From: Candidatus Poribacteria bacterium
Lineage (GTDB): Bacteria; Poribacteria; WGA-4E; WGA-3G
Length of the DNA stretch: 64,000 bases
Assembly: GCA_003635315.1 (NCBI GenBank)
Contig: PYJD01000010.1
Coordinates: 248,001-312,000 of the forward strand
Direction: 5' to 3'
Both the position numbers and the translations under genes were made by a program. Each line of letters opens with the position of its first letter. Positions within the stretch are counted from its first letter, which is position 1. The notes under the pieces are model-generated. The model ran no database searches, was not told the origin of the DNA, and was given only the letters and a program-made list of their open reading frames with translations. Below are positions 53,448-62,126 of the stretch, in pieces.

Positions 53448-53647
53448 CGTGATTCTCCTAACAGACTTTGACCTTGATATATTATTGTCTGGCTTAATGA
53501 ATATATTATAGCAATACTTTGGCTTAAACAGGATATATTTTTGGGTAAAATATAGTTGACAATTTGGTCCACTCTATAATTATGACATCTTGCACAGATA
53601 ATCTGACATTTATTAACGGTTTAGTACGAAAATCGTCAAAGTCATAT

Positions 53648-53718
53648 TTCTGTAGACTAAAGAAAATGATTATGTATGTACATAATTCTGTAGACCAAAG
53701 AAAATGATTATGTATGTA
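53648..53718. repeat. Two 33-bp direct repeats (38-bp period)
   Basis: The units at 53648-53680 and 53686-53718 begin TTCTGTAGAC and end GATTATGTATGTA, differing at one base and separated by CATAA. They lie upstream of the minus-strand coiled-coil/TPR operon. Confidence 0.75.
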
Positions 53719-54385
53719 ATAGACATATTTCTATGAAGTGCTATTATTGTTTTTACCACCAAAAAACACATAGTATTATCAGACGAGAAAAGAACAGAGA
53801 TAATACCACTGCCCCATTCTGATTTTGACAACGAAATGTTACCAGTAATGTCTTATGATTATACCATAATCTTGAAGTTTTTGCGATATTGACGCACCTA
53901 AAGATAGACTTCATAATTTCTTCGTAGTTTTTTGTGAAATAGCATATAATTATCATAAGTTCCATATAATGTAAAATTACTTCTAAAACCTACTACAATC
54001 GGTACATCAAAAATAAATTGAAGAATTTTAAATTACAAACATCACATATACGAAAAGTGATTGACACATGAGTAAATATACGTTACAATAACACATAGAG
54101 AATAAATATGATACTCATGTTAATACCTTATATCAGAAAATTATTATGAATTAAAAATACTAAACACAGCAATACAAATGATGAATATCCATAAAAACGA
54201 TCCTAAATACAAGAAAATATTTATGTCAAAAAATCAACTATATTATACAGGTTGGAATTGGCAAATTTCGCAAGGACAACAAAAACAAAAAATCACACTT
54301 TTTGCAAATTCTTATAAAGTCAATTCAAAGTGGGGTAAAGTCAGTCTATGACAGGGGTTATAGGGGTAATTTACACCAATTTCAA

Positions 54386-54413
54386 TGACACAGAATGTGT
54401 CAAAAAGTGTAAC
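54386..54413 (-). repeat. Inverted third copy of the GTTACACTTTTT hairpin block
   Basis: Read on the minus strand it is GTTACACTTTTTGACACATTCTGTGTCA: the same leader and a 7-bp hairpin TGACACA/TGTGTCA, as in repeats A and B. The loop (TTC) differs from both. The rest of the 0.6 kb unit is not obvious here. Confidence 0.7.
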
Positions 54414-54584
54414 TTCTTTCACTTTTTCAGCGAATTGAAAAATTCAACATTTTCACAATTTTACTTCGGGGAATTTAGGATTAAAGGGTCTGTTTTGCAC
54501 CTTATTTTTTGTCTGTATATTAGGATTAAAAACTCTCAGATCAGTTCGTTTAATTATCATCTAAATCTATAAGGAGTAAAGAGA

Positions 54585-55814
54585 ATGAACAGTCTATTTT
54601 ATAATCAATCCTACCTATCAAAGTGCATTGTAATTCATATTCTAACGTTCATTGTCTGTTGGAATACTTATGCTCAGGATAATACATCAAACCTTTCTGG
54701 TTATGTGGTGAATTCGGAAGGTGATCCGGTTGCAGGGATAGACCTTGCCATCAGACCTGTTATTCTTCAGGGTGGATACGAAAGAGGATTGCGGGAACCG
54801 TTTTCTTCTTGGTCTAAAACTACTACAGATAAGGATGGGGCATTTAAACTAACAGAAATTAGTCCGGGTACATCAAGGATTGTCATACTACCAGAACTTG
54901 GATCACCCTATGAAATTATATCTATCAAAATTGGTGATATTACTGTTCACTCCACTGCCTTTCGTGCTAATCACCCTACTTGGTTTGGCAAACCAACATT
55001 TTCTATTGATCCAGGACAGACAGTTGAAAATGTCATTGTAAATGTGCAAGATGCAAGAATGCGAATCAGCGGTCGTGTACTCATTGATGATGGAACACCA
55101 CTAACAAATACAGAGATTAATCTGACTGTATATAACAGAGACCGTGGTACATTCTTGTTCTTCTTTAGTTCGGGTGGAAGTGGTGGACACTCAGGTAGAA
55201 TGGTCACAACTGATGCACAAGGATATTTCGTTTCTTATGCTCCAAATGATGAAGAAGAATATTGTGTGTCAGTTATATATAAAGGTATATTTGCTAAGTC
55301 AACATGGTTTAAACTTAAAAACGGACAACGTAAGGACAATCTCAAAATACAACTCAGAGGAATAAAGGAAAAAATAAAACAACAAGAAGAACGACAGAAA
55401 TCTAAACAGGATATGTGGTCTGTCAATCCTAATAATAAACACGCATATAAGAAAATCGAATGCAATAGTTGGGGAGATGCAAGAATGAAAGCAAAAGCCG
55501 AAAATGCATATCTGCTAATTGTTGATAATCAAGAAGAACAAAAATGGATTGAGGCAAGATTCACTGAAAGAGCATTCTTCTGGATCGGTTTAAAAGCACC
55601 TGAAAATGGGAAGACATGGATGTGGAATGATGGAAGTGTAGTTGAGTATACCAATTGGCACCAAGATGATATACCGACAAACATATTCAGCAGCGATTTA
55701 GATATACCTATTGCACTTCTATACGCTAATAAAAAGTGGTTTCCCATTAAAGAAAAAAGTCCTTTCGAACCATTTGTAAAATATGCCATAATTGAAAAAG
55801 ATGAATATAAGTGA
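54585..55814 (+). CDS. Exported protein with carboxypeptidase-regulatory-like domains and C-type lectin domain 1
   Basis: The 409-residue protein has a signal peptide (IHILTFIVCWNTYAQ), then carboxypeptidase-regulatory-like beta domains (LSGYVVNSEGDPVAGIDLAI and ISGRVLIDDGTPLTNTEINL). A charged helix follows, and the C-terminus is a C-type lectin-like domain (HAYKKIECNSWGDARMKAKAENAYLLIVDNQEEQKWIEARF, FFWIGLKAPENGKTWMWNDGSVVEYTNWH). The domain lacks the usual disulfide cysteines and several canonical calcium-binding residues. Such domains in exported bacterial proteins often bind carbohydrate or protein partners on hosts. It is followed by a paralog. Confidence 0.85.
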   Translation: MNSLFYNQSYLSKCIVIHILTFIVCWNTYAQDNTSNLSGYVVNSEGDPVAGIDLAIRPVILQGGYERGLREPFSSWSKTTTDKDGAFKLTEISPGTSRIVILPELGSPYEIISIKIGDITVHSTAFRANHPTWFGKPTFSIDPGQTVENVIVNVQDARMRISGRVLIDDGTPLTNTEINLTVYNRDRGTFLFFFSSGGSGGHSGRMVTTDAQGYFVSYAPNDEEEYCVSVIYKGIFAKSTWFKLKNGQRKDNLKIQLRGIKEKIKQQEERQKSKQDMWSVNPNNKHAYKKIECNSWGDARMKAKAENAYLLIVDNQEEQKWIEARFTERAFFWIGLKAPENGKTWMWNDGSVVEYTNWHQDDIPTNIFSSDLDIPIALLYANKKWFPIKEKSPFEPFVKYAIIEKDEYK

Positions 55815-55840
55815 ATCGTATTGATAGGAGAATTCTCATC

Positions 55841-57067
55841 ATGAAAATTAATTCTTTTCACGCAAAAAGATTCATAATACTCGTATCTATTCTCTCGATT
55901 TTTATGACGACATGTGTTTATGCTCAGTTCTATACTAAAGAGATGTCAGGTCGAGTCATCACACCAAATGGTGAACCAATTTCTGATCTTGATATAGGAA
56001 TTGGCGTCATTAGATCAACTACCGATTCTAATGGACGGTTCACTATCAAAAATGTAGATTCAAGACACTCACAATTTTACATTTTTGACAACATTAAGAT
56101 ACGCTCTATTAAGTTTGGGAATATCGCATTCTATTATCATGGTAGGAATGAACATGAATCACTCAATTTTACATTTAGACCAGGATCAAATATCGATAAC
56201 ATTGAAGTCATTACAACACCTCAAATTAGAATTAATGGACAGATTGTCTTCAAAGACGGTAAGCCACTTGCCGATGCTTCAATACAGACTCACTTTGATA
56301 CATTATCTATTGAGTCTGATATTGGATACAGATATAAAAAGACCTTACAGACCGATGCACAAGGTAATTTCGAAAATATTGTAATCACCCAAGGAGTATA
56401 CGTAATATCCATTAAATATCGCGGATTAACGGGTGAATCAACACCCTTCCTCGTTAATCAAAATATACAGCATGAACCCATAGTTCTAACCTTAGATGGG
56501 GACCCTGACGATCTGAATGAACCTGAAACTGCAGTAGCAAATATTAATAGTTCCAAAAACTATTATGGAGTTCCAGATATACCTGGGGTATGGATTGTAA
56601 ATCCTCAAAATGGTCACGCATATAAATGGGTAAAATGTAAAGATTGGATTGATGCGAAAGTCATTGCTGAAGAAGAAAACGTTAATCTTGTTTCGATTAC
56701 AAGTGAAGAAGAACAGATATGGCTTGAATCGGTTTTTAAAGGGAGAGCATACTGGATTGGACTGACAGATTCTATTCAAGAGGGTAAATGGGAATGGGTA
56801 ACTGGCGAACCGGTAACATATTCAAATTGGTCTAAAAACAAAGATGTATCGCTTCAATTAACACAAACCTTTCCATCTGTTTTAGGTTTTATGGAAGGAA
56901 ATGGTGACATAAACAATCATGAAGATGAAATTCATGACTATGCAATTTTGTTTATTGGTAATGATACTTGGGGAAATGTTAGTGGAAAATGGGTGAAAGC
57001 TCATAATACTGGCGGACGTGGTGTTGGACAGGTGTCAATGGCAATCTTGGAGAAGGAGTTAGATTAA
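55841..57067 (+). CDS. Exported carboxypeptidase-regulatory-like/C-type lectin protein 2 (paralog)
   Basis: I place the start at ATG 55841 (AGGAG upstream), giving a signal peptide FIILVSILSIFMTTCVYAQ. The GTG at 55811 would overlap the upstream gene by 4 nt. The architecture repeats that of the preceding gene: MSGRVITPNGEPISDLDIGI, INGQIVFKDGKPLADASIQ, then the lectin domain HAYKWVKCKDWIDAKVIAEEENVNLVSITSEEEQIWLESVF, AYWIGLTDSIQEGKWEWVTGEPVTYSNWS, WGNVSGKWVK, VSMAILEKE. Loop sequences differ strongly from copy 1 while the fold core is shared, as expected for diversifying binding proteins. Confidence 0.85.
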   Translation: MKINSFHAKRFIILVSILSIFMTTCVYAQFYTKEMSGRVITPNGEPISDLDIGIGVIRSTTDSNGRFTIKNVDSRHSQFYIFDNIKIRSIKFGNIAFYYHGRNEHESLNFTFRPGSNIDNIEVITTPQIRINGQIVFKDGKPLADASIQTHFDTLSIESDIGYRYKKTLQTDAQGNFENIVITQGVYVISIKYRGLTGESTPFLVNQNIQHEPIVLTLDGDPDDLNEPETAVANINSSKNYYGVPDIPGVWIVNPQNGHAYKWVKCKDWIDAKVIAEEENVNLVSITSEEEQIWLESVFKGRAYWIGLTDSIQEGKWEWVTGEPVTYSNWSKNKDVSLQLTQTFPSVLGFMEGNGDINNHEDEIHDYAILFIGNDTWGNVSGKWVKAHNTGGRGVGQVSMAILEKELD

Positions 57068-57169
57068 GAAATGTACCATACACATTTAAAGTGTTTTTTC
57101 TTCCATTCAAATACGCTCCCATACTATAATGCTACTATTCTGAATCATGCTTGCTAAAAGGAATTACGA

Positions 57170-59005
57170 ATGTCTTATTCCCAATTGAGTCATCATCTAA
57201 TTGTTAATCACGATCATGTAAATACTGGCATTATTCGAGAAGGGACACGTGCACTATTAATTGACCCCAGTGGTAATACTTTACAAAACACTCTTGATGA
57301 ATTGGGGATCACCCAAATTGACCAGATTATATACACCCACCACCATAGGGATAATACATCAGGATACTCTATACCCGATAATGTAGGTATAGGAGTGCCA
57401 GCAGCTGAGGAACAGTGGTTCTCTAATGTAGAGTCATTTTGGAATGATTCTAAATACAGATGGCACTTATACAACTGTCATCCCCATAATCTCATGCTAA
57501 CCCGTTCTATTCCTGTTACGGACACCTATGTTGAGCACACACAGTTTAAATGGGGATCCGCTGTAATTACTGTGATGGAGACCCCTGGACATACTGATGG
57601 AAGTGTTACGTATATGGTTGATATTGATGACCAACTTATGGCATTTACGGGTGACCTGATATATGATGAAGGGAGGATTTGGGATCTCTATAGTCTACAA
57701 AAAGGACAACAGACCACAGATTACCACGGATTTCTGGGAGCAAGAGACGAGTTGAAGAATAGCCTGGAAAAGGTCCAACAAAAATCTCCTATAGTGCTTA
57801 TACCGACACACGGTAATATAATTGAAAATCCTGATAATGCAATAAGCAAGTTATATAATCAAATAGACATCTGCTATGATAAATATGTTTCTATTTCTGC
57901 ACTACGCCATTATTTTCCTGATATGTTTGCAGAATTCAGTGGTCGCGATGATCACATGCAGATTCGAGAAGGGAAACCACCACCAGATTTCCTAAGACAT
58001 ATCGGTACGACATGGATAATTATCTCAGATACCAAAGAAGCTTTTGTGATGGACTGTGGATCACATAATATCGTAACACAGATACAACAGATGCAGGACG
58101 ATGGTGATATTTCAGACGTAACTCAGTTCTGGGTTACACATTACCACGATGACCATGTGAATGGAATACCGGACTTTCAAACAACTTATCCTTGTGAAAC
58201 GATAACTGATTCAGTCGTTGCTGATGTAATTGCCAATCCCAAGGCTTACCGTCTCCCATGTATATCTCCTGCAGAAACACGAGTGGACATTGTCACTCAT
58301 GATGGTGATTCATGGCAATGGAATGAATTCACCATGACAGCCTACCATTTTCCGGGGCAGACATACTACCATGGCGGGTTGCTTGTTGAGGGGAAAGACG
58401 TTAGGATGTTCTTTAGTGGGGATTCATTTACTATGGCGGGTATAGACGATTACTGTGCAGGAAATAGAAATCTACTCGGAAATGGAGTAGGTTATGATAG
58501 ATGTCTAAAATTGATCAAAAAACTAAAACCAACCCATATTTTCAACTGTCATGTGAATCCTGCTTTTGATTTTACAAATACAGAAATCGACTTTATGTTA
58601 AACACGCTTTCTGAACGTGAAGAATGTTTTACCGACCTATTTCCTTGGGAACATGCCAACTACGGCATGGATGACCAGTGGGTAAGATGTTATCCTTATG
58701 AACAAGAAATTGTAGCAGGAAAAACTGTTTCCATACAGCTCCAGGTAACGAATCATTCGACAGAATCCCGCTCATTAATTGCTCAACCTATTTTACCTGA
58801 TGAATGGAAAATCGAGACTTCCAAGGAAGAAACATTCGTAGATCCAAAATCGGATGGCTCTATTGACTTTACCATCCCAATACCCAAATTGGCGTCTCTA
58901 AATAATAGTGAACCTACTCGTATTGTGATACCATTTGATATTACATACAATAATAGACCATTAGGTCAATTCCGAGAAGCAATCTTTGTAATGAATGGAG
59001 GTTAG
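57170..59005 (+). CDS. Protein with two tandem metallo-beta-lactamase-fold domains
   Basis: The 611-residue protein has two complete MBL domains. Domain 1 has THHHRDN (H57, H59, D61; the final His is Asn), PGHT (H141), TGD (D162) and PTHG (H214). Domain 2 has the full THYHDDH (H324, H326, D328, H329), then HFPG (H393), SGDS (D418) and NCH. A beta-sandwich tail of about 130 residues follows (GKTVSIQLQVTNHSTESRSLI, LPDEWKIE). Both sites look able to bind two metals, so it could be a dual hydrolase. The substrate is unknown. It starts a plus-strand operon with VOC, PhyH and Cys-rich genes. Confidence 0.88.
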   Translation: MSYSQLSHHLIVNHDHVNTGIIREGTRALLIDPSGNTLQNTLDELGITQIDQIIYTHHHRDNTSGYSIPDNVGIGVPAAEEQWFSNVESFWNDSKYRWHLYNCHPHNLMLTRSIPVTDTYVEHTQFKWGSAVITVMETPGHTDGSVTYMVDIDDQLMAFTGDLIYDEGRIWDLYSLQKGQQTTDYHGFLGARDELKNSLEKVQQKSPIVLIPTHGNIIENPDNAISKLYNQIDICYDKYVSISALRHYFPDMFAEFSGRDDHMQIREGKPPPDFLRHIGTTWIIISDTKEAFVMDCGSHNIVTQIQQMQDDGDISDVTQFWVTHYHDDHVNGIPDFQTTYPCETITDSVVADVIANPKAYRLPCISPAETRVDIVTHDGDSWQWNEFTMTAYHFPGQTYYHGGLLVEGKDVRMFFSGDSFTMAGIDDYCAGNRNLLGNGVGYDRCLKLIKKLKPTHIFNCHVNPAFDFTNTEIDFMLNTLSEREECFTDLFPWEHANYGMDDQWVRCYPYEQEIVAGKTVSIQLQVTNHSTESRSLIAQPILPDEWKIETSKEETFVDPKSDGSIDFTIPIPKLASLNNSEPTRIVIPFDITYNNRPLGQFREAIFVMNGG

Positions 59006-59008
59006 TTT

Positions 59009-59428
59009 GTGCTGAATCTATCACATCCTATCATTGATATAGCGATTACATGTAGCAATTTTGATGAATCCTTAGATTTCTATCATAATAAGTTGGGATT
59101 AGAAATCGTAATGGATATAGAGATTCCATCCGACCTTGCAACTGATGTAGGACTTGCCCCAACAGGGTTTCGTCAAGTACGACTGAAAGCCGGAAACACA
59201 CTCATCAAACTGATGGACATACAAGACCCTCCACCTACGCCATCGGATGAATTCTCTGCAGGTGTACGTTGGTTGACTTTTATTGTCGAAGATATACAGA
59301 ATGTTATTGACAGTTTACAACAGAAAGGAGTGGAATTCCTATCAGAACCAATTAGTGCGCCTGATGCAGTTGGTGTGGCATGCACAAGAGATCCCGACGG
59401 AATACTAATTGAACTGGTTCAGATTTGA
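59009..59428 (+). CDS. VOC-family (glyoxalase/dioxygenase-like) protein
   Basis: The 139-residue protein has two beta-alpha-beta-beta-beta halves: IIDIAITCSNFDESLDFYHNKLGLEIV, then TFIVEDIQNVIDSLQQKGVEFLSEPI and the C-terminal ACTRDPDGILIELVQI with the usual metal-binding Glu. The start is a GTG directly after the MBL stop. VOC enzymes include isomerases, lyases and dioxygenases; the reaction cannot be named. Confidence 0.88.
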   Translation: MLNLSHPIIDIAITCSNFDESLDFYHNKLGLEIVMDIEIPSDLATDVGLAPTGFRQVRLKAGNTLIKLMDIQDPPPTPSDEFSAGVRWLTFIVEDIQNVIDSLQQKGVEFLSEPISAPDAVGVACTRDPDGILIELVQI

Positions 59429-59435
59429 ATATATT

Positions 59436-60320
59436 ATGAAGACGCTATCCAATTCTCAAATATATGATTTCAATGAAAATGGTTATTTACTCATTGAAGA
59501 TGCACTTACCTCTGATGATCTTAACCCACTGATTGAGGAATTTGAAAAGATTGTTGATTATGGTGCCAAAGAACTCTTCGCTGATGGAGAGATTGATTCT
59601 GAATTCAAAGAGGAAGGGTTCGATACCCGTTTAGCAAAAATAACTGAACAATCACCTACAGTGTTTCAAAAGGTTTTTAGTGGGGCACATACGGGACCTG
59701 CTCTTTTCGATCTACTCATCAATCCCAAACTTCTTGATATTGCAGAATCACTTGTTGGTCCAGAGATAATGTGTCATCCCGCTTATCGTGTTCGACCGAA
59801 ACTTCCAGAACATGCCCGAACATTGGTTCCATGGCACCAAGATGCTGGTTATATGGAGCCAAGATGTGATTCAGTTCTACAACTCACAATTTGGATTCCA
59901 CTAATTGATGCGAATGTTGAAAATGGTTGTCTTGAAGTTATGCCACATGCACACCGTGATGGTGTCTTTCTTCACAGACAGAATCCAGAGAACTTCTATC
60001 TTGAAATACCGGATGAGGAGTTCCCGGATGTGGAATCAGTGGTAATCCCAGTTAAGTTTGGAAGTCTCCTTTTATTGACAAACCTAACACCCCATCGGTC
60101 AATTCCAAATGTCAGTCATCAAGTACGTTGGAGTGTTGATTCACGTTATCAGGATGCAGCAAAACCCACAGGATACCAACCCGAAGCAGGTTTCCTCGCA
60201 CGAAGCACGTTGAAACCGAATGATGTTGTTACCACACCCGATGAATTCAAGAGAATACGGGAAGAACATAAACCGGGTCCAGGACCCAACAGATGGGCAA
60301 AGAGCAATAAAAATGATTAA
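59436..60320 (+). CDS. Phytanoyl-CoA dioxygenase (PhyH) family oxygenase 2
   Basis: I choose ATG 59436; an earlier frame start at 59409 overlaps VOC by 20 nt. The protein of about 294 residues has the PhyH N-terminus YDFNENGYLLIEDALTSDDLNPLIEEFE, the H-x-D iron motif VPWHQDAGYMEP, and the distal region LTNLTPHRSIPNVSHQVRWSVDSRYQD with the His and Arg of the family. The substrate is unknown. The end overlaps the next gene by 8 nt. Confidence 0.88.
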   Translation: MKTLSNSQIYDFNENGYLLIEDALTSDDLNPLIEEFEKIVDYGAKELFADGEIDSEFKEEGFDTRLAKITEQSPTVFQKVFSGAHTGPALFDLLINPKLLDIAESLVGPEIMCHPAYRVRPKLPEHARTLVPWHQDAGYMEPRCDSVLQLTIWIPLIDANVENGCLEVMPHAHRDGVFLHRQNPENFYLEIPDEEFPDVESVVIPVKFGSLLLLTNLTPHRSIPNVSHQVRWSVDSRYQDAAKPTGYQPEAGFLARSTLKPNDVVTTPDEFKRIREEHKPGPGPNRWAKSNKND

Positions 60321-60804
60321 CATTAAATATCTGTCACCGATTTTTATCATACTCCTTATTCTTATCAGTGGAGCAAAACAGGTAGAAAATGAGTTGAAAC
60401 CTGATGACGTTAAACTCAATGGTAAAATGGTCTGTTTATCAGAAGAGATGCATCAACATTACAAGTTGGAACTAACTGATGATCATGAACATCTTTACGG
60501 TATTAAATCTGAAGATGGAAAATACTACACACTATTACGTACATCATTATCGGAAGCGTTGTTTATTGATAAACGACTCCATGAAAAAGTCTTGGTTGTA
60601 AAGGGGAGAGTATTTCCAAAGAGTAATTTGCTTGAAGTGATGAGTTTTATGTCAATTAAGGACGGAGTGCTGTATGAAATTTACTACTATTGCGATACCT
60701 GTTATATACGGACAGTAGCACCGGGGAATTGTGATTGTTGTCAAGCACCCGTCGTATTGATTGAAAAACCTTTGAATTCCGATTCGTTGATTCCATCACC
60801 ATAA
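60313..60804 (+). CDS. Small exported Cys-rich protein
   Basis: The start at ATG 60313 overlaps the PhyH stop by 8 nt and gives 163 residues with a signal peptide (YLSPIFIILLILISG). The remainder is beta-rich (LNGKMVCLSEEM, HEKVLVVKGRVFPKSNLLEVMSF) and ends with a metal-binding-like cluster YYCDTCYIRTVAPGNCDCCQAPVVLIE, with two CxxC/CxCC groups that could form a zinc-ribbon or rubredoxin-like site. Sequences with this ending are familiar from planctomycete-type genomes but have no assigned function. Coupling to the dioxygenase suggests an accessory role. Confidence 0.72.
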   Translation: MINIKYLSPIFIILLILISGAKQVENELKPDDVKLNGKMVCLSEEMHQHYKLELTDDHEHLYGIKSEDGKYYTLLRTSLSEALFIDKRLHEKVLVVKGRVFPKSNLLEVMSFMSIKDGVLYEIYYYCDTCYIRTVAPGNCDCCQAPVVLIEKPLNSDSLIPSP

Positions 60805-60928
60805 TGAGATTCACCGATTCAGATACACCTCTTCCTGTACCACAAAATGTATGAAGATTTACTATTTAAATTTACCCCACTTGAAGATGATTTAGAATCA
60901 AGTCAATAAATATCACATAGGAGGAAGT

Positions 60929-62122
60929 ATGGATAACCGTCCAAAAATTGCAGCAATTACTACAATTTACCACAAATATGCTCATACCCAGCACATTGTT
61001 GATAGATTCTTAGAAGGATATGGTTGGAATAGTAGACATCATTATCCACCAATGGATCTTGTCTCACTCTATGTTGAACAGGTGAAAGATAACGACATCA
61101 GCAAAGATCGGTTAGAACGATTCCCAACAATGAAAGGATATCCTACAATTGCAGAAGCACTCACACTTGGAGGTGAAGAATTGGCAGTTGATGGTGTATT
61201 GCTCATCGGGGAACATGGGGAATATCCTTCTAACGATAAAGGTCAACGTCTATATCCACGCTATGAACACTTCATGGAAATGGTTGAAGTCTTCCAAAAG
61301 AGTGGTCGAAGCGTCCCAGTTTTTCTTGACAAACATCTATCGTGGAATTGGGATTGGGCTCAAGAGATGTATGATATTTCGCAGTCAATGGGATTTGCAT
61401 TTATGGCTGGATCTTCACTTCCTGTCACCTGGCGTACCCCATCAATTGATATGCCACTGGGAACATCGGTGTCGGAAGGAGTCTGTGTAGGATATGGTGG
61501 TGTAGATAGCTATGATTTTCATGCATTAGAGACATTGCAATGTATGGTAGAACGTCGTGAAGGTGGTGAAAGTGGAGTAAAGTGGTTGCAAGCATATCGG
61601 GGTGAGTCCTTTTGGACTGCACATCATGAAAAACTCTGGTCTCGTGAATTGTTTGAATCTGCACTTTCTCGTAGTCATACGCTTACGCCATCCCGTCCAG
61701 GATTTAACAACCCCTTTCCAACATTGGATGAAATGAGAGAAATTGTCAAAGATCCCATTGCATATCAATATGAACATAACGATGGTCTCAAATCTACTAT
61801 GATATTGATGAACGGATTGGTACAAGATTTTAACTTTGCTGCATATATTGGATCTAATCAAGACATTCTTTCAACACAGATGTATCTTCCCATGCCACCT
61901 GCTCGGACAACATTGGCTAACTTTTTCTCACCATTGGTAAACAACATAGAGAAGATGTTCCTTTCTGGTGAAGCCACATACCCCGTTGAACGAACTTTAT
62001 TAACAACAGGACTCGTTGCTGCGGGTGTTGATAGTCTTTTTGATGATGAAGCAAAGATAGACACACCACACCTCGACATAGCATATCAAGCAACCGAAGA
62101 TTCAACATTCTGGAGGACTTAA
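60929..62122 (+). CDS. Conserved protein of unrecognised family, tandem copy 1
   Basis: The 397-residue protein aligns along its whole length with its neighbour. Shared segments are IAAITTIYHKYAHTQHIVDRFLEGY, VSLYVEQ, YPTIAEALTLGGEELAVDGVLLIGEHGEYP, YPRYEHFMEMVEVF, VPVFLDKHLSWNWDWA, MAGSSLPVTWR, DFHALETLQCMVERREGGE, and a C-terminal HLDIAYQA. The N-terminal pattern suggests a Rossmann-like fold. Conserved His/Asp/Trp residues suggest an active site. I cannot name the reaction. It begins after an AGGAGG site at 60918. Confidence 0.75.
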   Translation: MDNRPKIAAITTIYHKYAHTQHIVDRFLEGYGWNSRHHYPPMDLVSLYVEQVKDNDISKDRLERFPTMKGYPTIAEALTLGGEELAVDGVLLIGEHGEYPSNDKGQRLYPRYEHFMEMVEVFQKSGRSVPVFLDKHLSWNWDWAQEMYDISQSMGFAFMAGSSLPVTWRTPSIDMPLGTSVSEGVCVGYGGVDSYDFHALETLQCMVERREGGESGVKWLQAYRGESFWTAHHEKLWSRELFESALSRSHTLTPSRPGFNNPFPTLDEMREIVKDPIAYQYEHNDGLKSTMILMNGLVQDFNFAAYIGSNQDILSTQMYLPMPPARTTLANFFSPLVNNIEKMFLSGEATYPVERTLLTTGLVAAGVDSLFDDEAKIDTPHLDIAYQATEDSTFWRT

Positions 62123-62126
62123 TACG

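Larger units (their letters stand above)
53448..54584. other. 1.1 kb gene-free region
   Basis: No gene is supported here. It contains two direct 33-bp repeats (53648-53680 and 53686-53718, core GTAGAC(C/T)AAAGAAAATGATTATGTATGTA). An inverted copy of the hairpin block from the 0.6 kb repeat lies at 54386-54413. The promoter for the lectin pair should lie in the last 200 nt. Confidence 0.5.

Noticed and set aside
53753-53965. 70-codon minus-strand frame in the gene-free region
   Set aside because: AT-rich frame without ribosome site or recognisable composition; no evidence that it is translated.
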